In this document: piece after piece, positions 1 to 7,021 of the stretch
How positions within the stretch are numbered: position 1 is the first letter of the stretch
Layout: every line of letters begins with the position of its first letter
Source: CAZTLI01 sp964614375
Lineage (GTDB): Bacteria > Chloroflexota > Anaerolineae > Aggregatilineales > Phototrophicaceae
Direction: 5' to 3'
DNA length: 15,697 nt
Assembly (NCBI GenBank): GCA_964614375.1
Contig: CAZTLI010000079.1
Span: 1 to 15,697 of the forward strand
Program-made: the position numbers and the translations under genes
The notes under the pieces: generated by a model
What the model was told of the DNA's origin: nothing
The model's input: only the letters and a program-made list of their open reading frames with translations
Databases searched by the model: none

Positions 1-707
1 CACGGTCTTTCCCCAATCATGCCACTGGGGTCTACAATGTTGGCTGGATTGCCGTTGGCATAGCTGTAGCGGTTGTGGAAAATGAGTTCGCCAACAGCAT
101 CGATAATGCGATAGGGGCGGGGTGCATTGCCTTTGAGCAAATATCCGGGCAGCGTCTCGAATGTCGGTGGCGACTCGTGCAGGTAATCCATTTCGATGAA
201 CACGACGCCGGTTTGCAACAGTTTCAGACGTTTATCCTGATAGTATGCGGCATCGCGTCCGCCGGGTTTATTGGAAGGTGATAATAGTTCAATCCACGCG
301 ACAGGTTCGCCACGACCATGCTGACCGGGTTTAAATTGATAGATGCCGATTGAACGATATTGCGCGATTTCTTGTTCATGTATATTGAGAATTTCGGGGA
401 TAGAGAGGACGAGCAAACCCGTGTGTTCCGTAGGTTTTTCCATAGGGGCATTAGCACGTTTCGGGTCAGTATCATAAATTGTGACATCGGATTCAGGTCG
501 TCCGGCAGGTTCACCATAACGTCTGATTTGCAGTGACTGTTCAATTCCCGCTGTATACCCCATCGGATGCAGCTGTGCTTTGAGCGCCGCCGCCAGATAA
601 ACAATATGGCTGGCACGGAATTCGTCCCAGCCGCCTTCCCCTTGCCACTGGCTGTGCAAATGGGCGTTGATGCCGGGATACTGATTTTGATGTGATTGAA
701 CCACCAT
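1..707 (-). CDS. DUF4058 family protein, C-terminus cut by window edge
   Basis: The minus-strand frame is open from an ATG at 707 to the left edge (235 codons seen, no stop). An AAGG ribosome site lies about 9 nt before the ATG, and an in-frame TGA lies five codons upstream, so the start is firm. The pattern fits the DUF4058 family of Chloroflexota and Cyanobacteria: an N-terminal PGINAHLHSQWQ segment (residues 11-22), WDEFRASHIVYLA (27-39), RPESDVTIYD (70-79), and IELLSPSNKPGG (139-150) followed by a KRLKLLQTGVVFIEMDYL-type strand. The acidic/lysine pattern D74, E140, K147 recalls PD-(D/E)xK nuclease folds. That resemblance is my inference and no activity is known to me. The gene lies 35 nt after the stop of the lipoprotein gene on the same strand and may be co-transcribed with it. 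The family call comes from remembered sequence pattern. Confidence 0.75.
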   Translation of the reverse strand, partial: MVVQSHQNQYPGINAHLHSQWQGEGGWDEFRASHIVYLAAALKAQLHPMGYTAGIEQSLQIRRYGEPAGRPESDVTIYDTDPKRANAPMEKPTEHTGLLVLSIPEILNIHEQEIAQYRSIGIYQFKPGQHGRGEPVAWIELLSPSNKPGGRDAAYYQDKRLKLLQTGVVFIEMDYLHESPPTFETLPGYLLKGNAPRPYRIIDAVGELIFHNRYSYANGNPANIVDPSGMIGERP

Positions 708-742
708 GGTGGATTGCCTTCACGCTTTCACTCATTGTATCA

Positions 743-1291
743 CTACTGGCTCATCGGCAAATCGGCGAAGATGCCCTGCACAGTCACGGTATCCGATGGA
801 TCGTTGGCTGATACTGCGCCGAATGTAAACGCGCCGCTGATGGCTGTGTCGCTAATGGCGTCGATAGTCACCGTACCGTTGATCTGTTCCGTGAAGGGGC
901 CGACTGTCGCCGTGCCGTCCGGTGCGAGAGAGACCAGTGTCGCCAGGGGAATGGCCGCCGGACTGCCGCTGGTGATAGAAAGCGTCGTTGCGGGCGCTGT
1001 TTCCGCCGGAATCCACACACTCACCTGCCACGTATTCGCATCATCTGTAAATACCAGTCGAATGTGATCGGGTCGATTGACGCCCGCAATCGGACGCGCC
1101 CAACCAGTACCGGGTGGGATGTTCAACGTCACTGCGCCACTGACGGCAATCAGGAAATTGTCATCAGACGTGAGCAGACTGCTGCCGAAGGGTGGCGGTG
1201 ACGCGCTGGCCTGTGGCGTCGTGGCTGTATTTTCCCCACCACAGGCTGCGAGACAGAGCATAATGAGTGTGAACAAACCAAAGCGTTTCAT
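743..1291 (-). CDS. Putative lipoprotein of unknown function
   Basis: This 182-residue protein has a classic lipoprotein signal: K2-R3, a hydrophobic stretch (residues 4-14) and the lipobox L-A-A-C with the lipidated cysteine at 17, followed by GG. After the cysteine come a short Thr/Ala/Pro-rich spacer (20-35) and a domain of alternating beta-type segments rich in Val, Thr and Ser (40-180) with no further cysteine. It should be anchored on the outer face of the cytoplasmic membrane. The start is supported by a strong purine-rich ribosome site (AGGGGGGAA) about 5 nt before the ATG. I do not recognise the ectodomain. It precedes the DUF4058 gene on the same strand. Confidence 0.8.
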   Translation of the reverse strand: MKRFGLFTLIMLCLAACGGENTATTPQASASPPPFGSSLLTSDDNFLIAVSGAVTLNIPPGTGWARPIAGVNRPDHIRLVFTDDANTWQVSVWIPAETAPATTLSITSGSPAAIPLATLVSLAPDGTATVGPFTEQINGTVTIDAISDTAISGAFTFGAVSANDPSDTVTVQGIFADLPMSQ

Positions 1292-1362
1292 CCAATTCCC
1301 CCCTGCTAGACAAACCTTCCCTATTTTACGTTGAAATCACTCATCACGCCGCCCGGTGCGTC

Positions 1363-1371
1363 TGCTATAAT
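1363..1371 (+). promoter_or_regulatory. Extended -10 promoter of the ABC-F gene
   Basis: TGC-TATAAT is a perfect -10 hexamer with an upstream TG extension, 42 nt before the ABC-F start codon. No good -35 hexamer lies 16-18 nt upstream, which is usual for extended -10 promoters. The TGCTATxxT form recurs in front of the helicase-associated gene and the luciferase-like gene in this window. Confidence 0.55.
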
Positions 1372-1413
1372 CGGGAGACTTGTTTAGACCATAAAGACCC
1401 ATCACCAACGCTT

Positions 1414-3336
1414 ATGTCACTACTCACGACACACAATCTCAGTCGATTTTTTGGCGCGGACGAAATTTTCAGCGGCGTCTCGGTGGAAATTCCACACAAG
1501 GCGCGTATTGCACTGGTTGGCCCCAATGGTGCGGGCAAAACAACGCTGGTGAATATCCTCATCGGCGCGGACATCCCGACAGAAGGCGAGGTTTTCACCG
1601 CCAAAAACACACGCATCGGTTTTTTGCCGCAGCGTCCCGAACTGGCGGGTAATCAAACACTGTGGGAAGAGCAGTTGAACGCCTTCAAAGACGTGCTGGC
1701 GATGGAACGCCGTCTGACCGAACTCGAACGCGAGATGGCAAACGCCAAACATCACGACGAGGCGCTGGCGGAATATGGCGCATTGCAGCAGGAATATGAA
1801 CATCGCGGCGGTTATATGGTCGAGACGCGCATCAAGATGGTGCTGACGGGCGTCGGCTTCGACGAAGAGGAGTATGACACGCCCCTATCCAGGCTGTCAG
1901 GCGGGCAAAAGACACGGGCGCTGCTGGCGCGACTGCTGCTGGATGAACCGGATTTGCTCGTTTTGGACGAACCGACCAACCATCTGGACATCGCCGCTGT
2001 CGAATGGCTGGAAAATTTCCTCAAATCGTTTCCGGGCGCGGTGCTGGCAGTCAGTCATGATCGCTATTTCATCGACCATTTTGCATCCAATGTCTGGGAG
2101 ATGGAATTCGGGCATATTGAGGTGTATCGTGGCAATTACAGTCACTATGCCAGCCAGCGCGAAGCCCGGCGTGAACGATTGCTGAAAGAATACGAAGCGC
2201 AGCAGGAATTCATCGCCAAAGAACAGGATTATATCCGCAAACACATGGGCAGTCGCTGGACAGCACAGGCCAAAGGTCGGCTCAAGAAGCTGGAGACGAT
2301 GAAAAAACGTGGCAAAATCATCGCAGGGCCGCCGCGTAACCGTCGCAAACTGAATCTGCGGATGCAAACGTCGATGCGGAGTGGTGACAAGGTGTTGATG
2401 ACCAAAAATCTGGCAGTGGGCTACCCCGATATGGATGAACCGCTGTTTCATGCGCCAGACATCATTCTGCTACGTGGCGAGACGGCGGCATTGATTGGCC
2501 CCAACGGAGTCGGAAAGAGCACCCTTCTCAAGACGGTGATTGGCGAGATTGCGCCGATGCACGGTGAAGCGGAGATTGGCGCATCGGTAAAGGTCGGTTA
2601 TTTCGCGCAGGCACACGAGCGGCTCAATCCCAAAAACAGCATCCTCGACGAAATCCTGACGATTAAATCCATGCCCATCAGCGAAGCGCGCCATTATCTG
2701 GGACGATTCTTGTTTTCGGGCGATGATGTGTTCCGCCCGATTGAGACACTCTCTGGCGGGGAACGCGGACGGGTGGCGCTGGCGAAACTGGCATTGGATG
2801 GCGCGAATTTGCTGCTGCTGGATGAGCCAACCAACCACCTCGACATCGACAGTCAGGAGATTTTGCAAGATGTCCTCAACGGCTTCGATGGCACGATTAT
2901 CATCGTCAGCCATGACCGCTATCTCATCGACGCGCTGGCGACCCAAATCTGGGCGGCGAATGACGGCGAGCTGATTGTGTTCGATGGCCCCTATCAGGAA
3001 TACATCACCGCCCGCAATCGACGCCTTGAACTGGAAGCGGCGACTCAGTCCATACCCGAATCGCGCCGCGTAGCAACATCCGACTCAACCGCTAATGGCG
3101 ATGGACAGGCGCAACAACCACATGGCCTGAATCCCTATCAACTGAAAAAACGTCTGGAAGAGGTCGAAGCACAGATAACGACGCTGGAAGCGCGCATGGA
3201 TGACCTGCACAGCGCCATTGCCGAAGCCAGCGCCAATGGTGACGCCGCTAAAGTCGAAGCACTCGGCACACAATACACACAGACACAGGCCGACCTCGAC
3301 GCCGCCCTTTATGAGTGGGAGCAGTTAGCGGAATAG
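1414..3336 (+). CDS. ABC-F family ATP-binding protein
   Basis: This 640-residue protein has two ABC ATPase domains in one chain and no membrane segment, the architecture of ABC-F translation factors (EttA, Uup, YdiF and antibiotic-target-protection types) that bind the ribosomal E site. Domain 1 has Walker A GPNGAGKT (36-43), signature LSGGQ (161-165), Walker B LLVLDEPTNHLD (181-192) and the switch His in SHD (215). A long charged linker (about 240-315) corresponds to the tRNA-contacting helical arm. Domain 2 has Walker A GPNGVGKST (362-370), signature LSGGE (446-450), Walker B LLLLDEPTNHLD (466-477) and His500. Residues 573-640 form a probable coiled-coil C-terminal domain, as in Uup-like members. 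All catalytic motifs are intact. No clear Shine-Dalgarno site precedes the ATG. Which ABC-F subgroup it belongs to, and whether it affects drug resistance, cannot be read from the sequence. Confidence 0.93.
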   Translation: MSLLTTHNLSRFFGADEIFSGVSVEIPHKARIALVGPNGAGKTTLVNILIGADIPTEGEVFTAKNTRIGFLPQRPELAGNQTLWEEQLNAFKDVLAMERRLTELEREMANAKHHDEALAEYGALQQEYEHRGGYMVETRIKMVLTGVGFDEEEYDTPLSRLSGGQKTRALLARLLLDEPDLLVLDEPTNHLDIAAVEWLENFLKSFPGAVLAVSHDRYFIDHFASNVWEMEFGHIEVYRGNYSHYASQREARRERLLKEYEAQQEFIAKEQDYIRKHMGSRWTAQAKGRLKKLETMKKRGKIIAGPPRNRRKLNLRMQTSMRSGDKVLMTKNLAVGYPDMDEPLFHAPDIILLRGETAALIGPNGVGKSTLLKTVIGEIAPMHGEAEIGASVKVGYFAQAHERLNPKNSILDEILTIKSMPISEARHYLGRFLFSGDDVFRPIETLSGGERGRVALAKLALDGANLLLLDEPTNHLDIDSQEILQDVLNGFDGTIIIVSHDRYLIDALATQIWAANDGELIVFDGPYQEYITARNRRLELEAATQSIPESRRVATSDSTANGDGQAQQPHGLNPYQLKKRLEEVEAQITTLEARMDDLHSAIAEASANGDAAKVEALGTQYTQTQADLDAALYEWEQLAE

Positions 3337-3402
3337 TTAACCATAACCCGTCAACCATGACAGCAGGCAGATGCAAAATCTGCACGCATGGTGTATGGTT
3401 AA
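3337..3402 (+). repeat. Nested inverted repeat (long hairpin) between ABC-F and hydrolase genes
   Basis: Three nested dyads lie immediately after the ABC-F stop codon: TTAACCATA (3337-3345) with TATGGTTAA (3394-3402), ACCATG (3354-3359) with CATGGT (3387-3392), and GCAGAT (3367-3372) with ATCTGC (3378-3383) around the loop GCAAA. Together they would fold as one interrupted hairpin. No T-tract follows, so it is not a standard intrinsic terminator. An RNA-processing or stability element is possible. Confidence 0.5.
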
Positions 3403-3432
3403 GTCATCACCCACACGAGAAAGGCGGCGGTG

Positions 3433-4452
3433 ATGGACTCAGAGCGTATCGCGGGTTGTTTATATGGGATGGCGCTGGGCGATGCGCTCGGTGCAGAGAC
3501 TGAATTCCTGAATATCGAGGGCATATTGCAGCGTTTTCCGCCTGCGGGGCCACTCGACCCGCCGGGTGAACCCGCCCTCGTGACCGACGATACGCAGATG
3601 GCGATAGCGGTTGGTGATGCCCTCCTCGCTGCCCCACAGCCCTACACCCCCGATACGCTGGGCGAGCACATTCAGCGCACATTTGTGGGCTGGTACAACG
3701 CCCCCGACAATACGCCGCGTCGCGCTCCCGGCAACACCTGTCTGGCGTCTATCGAAAATCTGATGGAGGGGCAAATGTGGCACGAAGCGACAGACATTAG
3801 CTCCAAAGGCTGTGGCGCGAATATGCGCGTGATGCCCGTTGGACTGCTGAATGTGGACGAATCCACGCGCGCGGCTATTGCACAATTTCAAGCGGCCTAT
3901 ACACATGCCCATCCCACTGGACTTGCTGCGGCGGATTTAACCGCATTTGTCGTCGCCGATTTGGGTAGTGGCGGCCCCGATACGGGTCTCGTGCGGCGGG
4001 TGCGACAGTACGCCCAATCGCAGCGGCACATCTACCACGAGTCATGGTTAGGTAAATTGTGGATGCGCGCCTATATGATGCCGGATGCCCAGGCGTATAT
4101 GGCGCATGGTTGGGATGAATGTATTGCGGCAATTGACCGTGTAGAGGTCGCCCTCGCCAATCCCGATTTGACCGCCGATCCGTGTCAGTTGACGGGTGCG
4201 GGTTGGGTCGCCGAAGAAGCCTTTGCCACCGCCCTGTACTGCTTCATGCTCTATCCCGATAACCCGGTGTCGGTCGTGCGCCGCGCTGCCGTAACCAGCG
4301 GCGATTCAGACTCGATTGCGTGTATTGCGGGCGCATTTGCGGGTGTCTATCGTGGGATTGATGCGTGGCCTGCGGATTGGCTGGCGCGTATTGAATACCG
4401 TGAGCGCCTGCAACAGATGGGTGATGCCTTCTGGCAGCTCTGGCAGCAGTGA
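3433..4452 (+). CDS. ADP-ribosylglycohydrolase (DraG-type) family protein
   Basis: This 339-residue protein belongs to the ADP-ribosylglycohydrolase family, which uses two bound Mg ions to remove ADP-ribose from proteins or small molecules. Visible motifs are the N-terminal GxxxGDALG (residues 12-20), TDDTQM (51-56), whose aspartates 52 and 53 bind metal, and the C-terminal SGDSDSIA (289-296), whose D291 and D293 complete the metal site before the typical helix IAGAFAG. The length is normal for the family. The ATG at 3433 is preferred because AAGG ends 8 nt upstream. A GTG directly before it is also in frame. The gene follows the ABC-F gene on the same strand by 96 nt. The substrate is unknown. 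No ADP-ribosyltransferase is visible nearby, so this need not be a DraT/DraG pair. Confidence 0.88.
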   Translation: MDSERIAGCLYGMALGDALGAETEFLNIEGILQRFPPAGPLDPPGEPALVTDDTQMAIAVGDALLAAPQPYTPDTLGEHIQRTFVGWYNAPDNTPRRAPGNTCLASIENLMEGQMWHEATDISSKGCGANMRVMPVGLLNVDESTRAAIAQFQAAYTHAHPTGLAAADLTAFVVADLGSGGPDTGLVRRVRQYAQSQRHIYHESWLGKLWMRAYMMPDAQAYMAHGWDECIAAIDRVEVALANPDLTADPCQLTGAGWVAEEAFATALYCFMLYPDNPVSVVRRAAVTSGDSDSIACIAGAFAGVYRGIDAWPADWLARIEYRERLQQMGDAFWQLWQQ

Positions 4453-4636
4453 CCAATATATCCATCAACTGCCTGTATGACAATTGGCAGCATCAATTAC
4501 GGCATCTTACACTAGGCTTTTCGGGCAAATACGGGGTATAGTTGAAGGTGCGGGAAAGTCTCCCACACTGTTATTCGCGTGGCACATCTACACGCTTGAC
4601 TACAACTCAAATACACTCGTTTTGTCTCAGGAGAAC

Positions 4637-4691
4637 GTTGAATGAGTACAGCAAAGCTGATATTCAATGGTAGTGAATATGAATTTCCAGT
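4637..4691 (+). repeat. Left copy of 55-bp duplicated contig end
   Basis: These 55 bases, ending exactly at the first N, are identical to 4792-4846, which begin exactly after the last N. They hold the citrate synthase start codon (4642) and its first codons. This copy is not a separate gene but the end of the left contig. Confidence 0.9.
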
Positions 4692-4791
4692 NNNNNNNNN
4701 NNNNNNNNNNNNNNNNNNNNNNNNNNNNNNNNNNNNNNNNNNNNNNNNNNNNNNNNNNNNNNNNNNNNNNNNNNNNNNNNNNNNNNNNNNN
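4692..4791. other. Assembly gap of 100 N, probably spurious
   Basis: Exactly 100 N separate two identical 55-bp contig ends. A de Bruijn assembler with k=55 leaves adjacent contigs overlapping by 55 bp, and a scaffolder that does not merge them inserts a fixed gap. Removing the gap and one copy (155 bp) restores one continuous leader with a single start codon. Confidence 0.9.
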
Positions 4792-4796
4792 GTTGA

Positions 4797-6071
4797 ATGA
4801 GTACAGCAAAGCTGATATTCAATGGTAGTGAATATGAATTTCCAGTCGTGACCGGTTCAGAAAATGAAGTTGGCATAGATGTCGCCAAATTACGCAGTGC
4901 AACCAAAGCCATCACCTTTGATCCCGGTTATGGCAATACGGGCGCTTGTGAAAGTGCGGTGACCTTCATTGACGGTGAAAAGGGTATCCTCCGTTATCGT
5001 GGCTATCCGATAGAACAACTCGCCGAAAAATCGAATTTTGTGGAAGTGAGTTATCTGCTCATTCACGGCAAATTACCGACACCGGCTGAACTGGATGAAT
5101 TTCAACATAATCTGACCTATCATTCGCTCGTCCATGAAGAAATGAAAAAATTCTTCGAGGGTTATCCGCCAACGGCCCACCCGATGGCGATTCTGGCGGC
5201 GATGGTCGTGTCGCTGTCGGCGTATTATCCCGACACGGACGACCCGGATGTGATTGACTTGAATATTATCCGCCTGCTGGCGAAGCTGAAGACACTGGCG
5301 GCATTTTCCTATAAAAAGTCGATCGGGCAGCCCTATATTTACCCGCGTAATGACCTCGATTATGCGTCCGATTTTCTGCACATGATGTTCGCCGTGCCAT
5401 CCGAAGACTACAGCGTGTCGCCCACCTTGCAACGGGCGCTGGACTTACTGCTGATTTTGCACGCTGACCACGAACAAAATTGCAGCACCTCAACTGTGCG
5501 GATGGTCGGCAGCAGCCGCGCGAATCTGTTTGCGTCCATAGCGGCAGGTGTTTGTGCGTTGTGGGGGCCGCTGCATGGTGGCGCGAATCAGCAGGTTATC
5601 AATATGCTGCAAATGATTCAGGATGACGATGGCGATTATAAAAAATACATGGAAATGGCGAAGGATAAAGAATCGAACTTCCGCTTGATGGGTTTTGGGC
5701 ATCGCGTCTACAAAAACTTCGACCCGCGCGCCCAAATTCTCAAGAAATCCGCGGACGATGTGCTGAATGAATTGGGCGTCCACGACCCGCTGCTGGACAT
5801 CGCCAAGAATCTGGAAGAAATCGCCCTCAAAGATGAATTTTTCATCGAACGCAAACTCTATCCAAATGTCGATTTCTACAGCGGCATTATCTACCGCGCG
5901 ATGGGTATCCCAACGGATATGTTCACGGTCATGTTCGCGATGGGACGCTTGCCGGGATGGATAGCCCAATGGAAAGAGATGCGCGACGATCCATCCAGCC
6001 GGATCAATCGCCCGCGCCAGATTTACACCGGGTCAACCGCGCGCGATTATGCGCCATTGAACAAACGCTAA
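4797..6071 (+). CDS. gltA: Citrate synthase (type I)
   Basis: This 424-residue citrate synthase condenses acetyl-CoA and oxaloacetate into citrate, the entry step of the TCA cycle. The length matches the GltA type of bacterial enzymes. Active-site elements are all visible: LHADHEQN (221-228) with a conserved His, GPLHGGAN (257-264) with catalytic His260, GFGHRVYKNFDPR (299-311) with His302 and the citrate-binding Arg311, and NVDFYSG (357-363) with catalytic Asp359. An N-terminal beta-rich segment (1-60) is typical of this type. The ribosome site, AGGAGA at 4629-4634, lies on the left contig. In the true sequence it precedes the ATG by about 7 nt, because the N gap is an artefact. A strong intrinsic terminator follows the stop, so the gene is probably monocistronic. 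Confidence 0.96.
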   Translation: MSTAKLIFNGSEYEFPVVTGSENEVGIDVAKLRSATKAITFDPGYGNTGACESAVTFIDGEKGILRYRGYPIEQLAEKSNFVEVSYLLIHGKLPTPAELDEFQHNLTYHSLVHEEMKKFFEGYPPTAHPMAILAAMVVSLSAYYPDTDDPDVIDLNIIRLLAKLKTLAAFSYKKSIGQPYIYPRNDLDYASDFLHMMFAVPSEDYSVSPTLQRALDLLLILHADHEQNCSTSTVRMVGSSRANLFASIAAGVCALWGPLHGGANQQVINMLQMIQDDDGDYKKYMEMAKDKESNFRLMGFGHRVYKNFDPRAQILKKSADDVLNELGVHDPLLDIAKNLEEIALKDEFFIERKLYPNVDFYSGIIYRAMGIPTDMFTVMFAMGRLPGWIAQWKEMRDDPSSRINRPRQIYTGSTARDYAPLNKR

Positions 6072-6095
6072 AACGCTAATACGCAAGAATCAACA

Positions 6096-6121
6096 AGCCC
6101 CGCGACAAACGGGGCTTTTTT
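6096..6121 (+). terminator. Intrinsic terminator after citrate synthase
   Basis: AGCCCCG (6096-6102) and CGGGGCT (6110-6116) form a GC-rich 7-bp stem with a 7-nt loop, followed by a run of six T (6116-6121). It lies 25 nt after the stop codon. On the minus strand (lexA side) the following bases are not a clean T-tract, so it should act mainly on citrate synthase. Confidence 0.9.
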
Positions 6122-6140
6122 ATTGGTTATCGAGTGAAAT

Positions 6141-6833
6141 TTAGTGCATCTGACGAATGACGGACAGCACCTTGCCGCGTATATGGCAGTGTGCCGGGTC
6201 TACATAAATCGCGGTCATTTCGGGATGCGCGGGTTGTAGGCGAATGCGGTCACCCTCGTTATAGAAATACTTCAGCGTGGTTTCACCACGCTCATCCAAC
6301 CACACCGCCACCATCTCGCCATTGCGGGCGGTTTCGGTACGACGCATGATGACGGTATCGCCATCGCGAATCATGGCGTCAATCATCGAATTCCCGCGTA
6401 CTGACAGCGCAAAGACCTCTGTTGGGTCAGCGCCGCCCAGCATTCCGAGCGTGATTTCCACCGAATTGTCTTCATCGGGGTAAATATCTTCAGGAATTTC
6501 GACAGGTTCGCTGGCGACGATGTGCCCATAATAGGGAACGGCGATTGAGTCGAGCGCCGCGCTGATGGCTTTGGCGGCCTGCTTCGCTGCTTTACCGGGC
6601 AAATCGCCGATTAACCGCAAACCGCGCGATACCCGCCCGGAACGTTCCAGATAACCCGCTTTTACCAGCTTGTTCAGATTGTAGTTCACCACCGATGTGG
6701 ACGCGATGTTGGTTGCCTCGCCAATTTCGCGGATGGTCGGTGGATAGCCATTGGCATCCATGTAGCGATCCATAAACCGCAGGATGTTGCGCTGCCTTTC
6801 AGAGAGTTTGTCAAAACTTTTTGTCGGTTTCAC
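6141..6833 (-). CDS. lexA: LexA repressor / SOS transcriptional regulator
   Basis: This 230-residue LexA represses DNA-damage genes until RecA filaments trigger its self-cleavage. The N-terminal winged helix-turn-helix (about 8-72) reads PPTIREIGEAT-N-IASTSVVNYNLNKL. A linker (75-97) joins it to the S24 peptidase-like domain. The catalytic dyad is intact: Ser149 in VRGNSM and Lys188 in TTLKYF. The scissile site reads V-A-S-E-P (106-110), so the bond is Ala107-Ser108 instead of the usual Ala-Gly. The start is GTG at 6833, with an AAAGGT ribosome site upstream. A TTGACA-N18-TATAAT promoter (6881-6910) contains a perfect LexA box in its spacer, so it is autoregulated. It is divergent from the helicase-associated gene, which has its own box. 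Confidence 0.95.
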   Translation of the reverse strand: MKPTKSFDKLSERQRNILRFMDRYMDANGYPPTIREIGEATNIASTSVVNYNLNKLVKAGYLERSGRVSRGLRLIGDLPGKAAKQAAKAISAALDSIAVPYYGHIVASEPVEIPEDIYPDEDNSVEITLGMLGGADPTEVFALSVRGNSMIDAMIRDGDTVIMRRTETARNGEMVAVWLDERGETTLKYFYNEGDRIRLQPAHPEMTAIYVDPAHCHIRGKVLSVIRQMH

Positions 6834-6865
6834 TTAGGTTGACCTTTCAATTACCCTTACGTTTG

Positions 6866-6877
6866 GAATAATTGTTC
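6866..6877. promoter_or_regulatory. Imperfect LexA-like box in lexA leader
   Basis: GAAT-AATT-GTTC matches GAAC-N4-GTTC with one mismatch. It lies just downstream of the lexA -10, near the expected transcription start, and may be a second, weaker autoregulatory site. The same deviant half-site occurs in the box before the small ORF at 8952. Confidence 0.4.
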
Positions 6878-6880
6878 TAC

Positions 6881-6910
6881 ATTATAAACGAACACTCGTT
6901 CGGTTGTCAA
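6881..6910 (-). promoter_or_regulatory. lexA promoter
   Basis: On the minus strand TTGACA (6905-6910) and TATAAT (6881-6886), both perfect hexamers, are separated by 18 nt. The spacer holds the 14-bp LexA box, so LexA binding would block RNA polymerase. Confidence 0.85.
6889..6902. promoter_or_regulatory. LexA (SOS) box of lexA
   Basis: CGAAC-ACTC-GTTCG is a perfect 5+5 palindrome with a 4-bp centre. It equals the Gram-positive (Cheo/DinR type) LexA box and lies inside the spacer of the lexA promoter. Confidence 0.88.
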
Positions 6911-6956
6911 ATTTTTATATTTAATTACGCCTATGTTCTAATTCCTGGCTATGATT

Positions 6957-6984
6957 TTTACCGAACGTAAGTTCGTGCTATGAT
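6957..6984 (+). promoter_or_regulatory. LexA-covered promoter of the helicase-associated gene
   Basis: TTTACC (6957-6962) and TATGAT (6979-6984) are 16 nt apart, and TGC directly before the latter makes an extended -10. The LexA box fills the spacer, the same geometry as in lexA. Transcription would start near 6991, which rules out the ATG at 6980 as the start codon. Confidence 0.6.
6962..6975. promoter_or_regulatory. LexA (SOS) box of the helicase-associated gene
   Basis: CGAAC-GTAA-GTTCG is a second perfect palindrome of the same class, 59 bp from the box of lexA and 46 bp before the preferred start codon at 7022. Two independent perfect boxes in one intergenic region are very unlikely by chance. 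Confidence 0.85.
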
Positions 6985-7021
6985 GGGTGCAGATGGGCAT
7001 CACGTCATGAGGTCAGCCATC

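Noticed and set aside
224..735. Two minus-strand open frames (224-616 and 541-735) starting with ATG
   Set aside because: Both are in other frames of the DUF4058 gene, whose frame stays open from 707 to the edge and gives recognisable family sequence. The two shadow frames have no recognisable motifs.
1420..3273. Long antisense and alternative-frame ORFs within the ABC-F gene
   Set aside because: They mirror the codons of the strongly conserved ABC-F frame and contain no domain or ribosome site of their own.
4596..4601. TTGACT as a -35 of citrate synthase
   Set aside because: No acceptable -10 lies 16-18 nt downstream. A TATAGT at 4537-4542 is an alternative but lacks a -35 and a TG extension, so no promoter was called.
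4642..4691. A first, truncated copy of the citrate synthase start
   Set aside because: Identical over exactly 55 bp to the contig end after the N gap, so it is an assembly overlap and not a pseudogene or duplication.
6980..7021. In-frame upstream ATG codons (6980, 7007) for the helicase-associated gene
   Set aside because: 6980 lies inside the proposed -10 element just after the LexA box, and neither has a good ribosome site; GAGG points to 7022.
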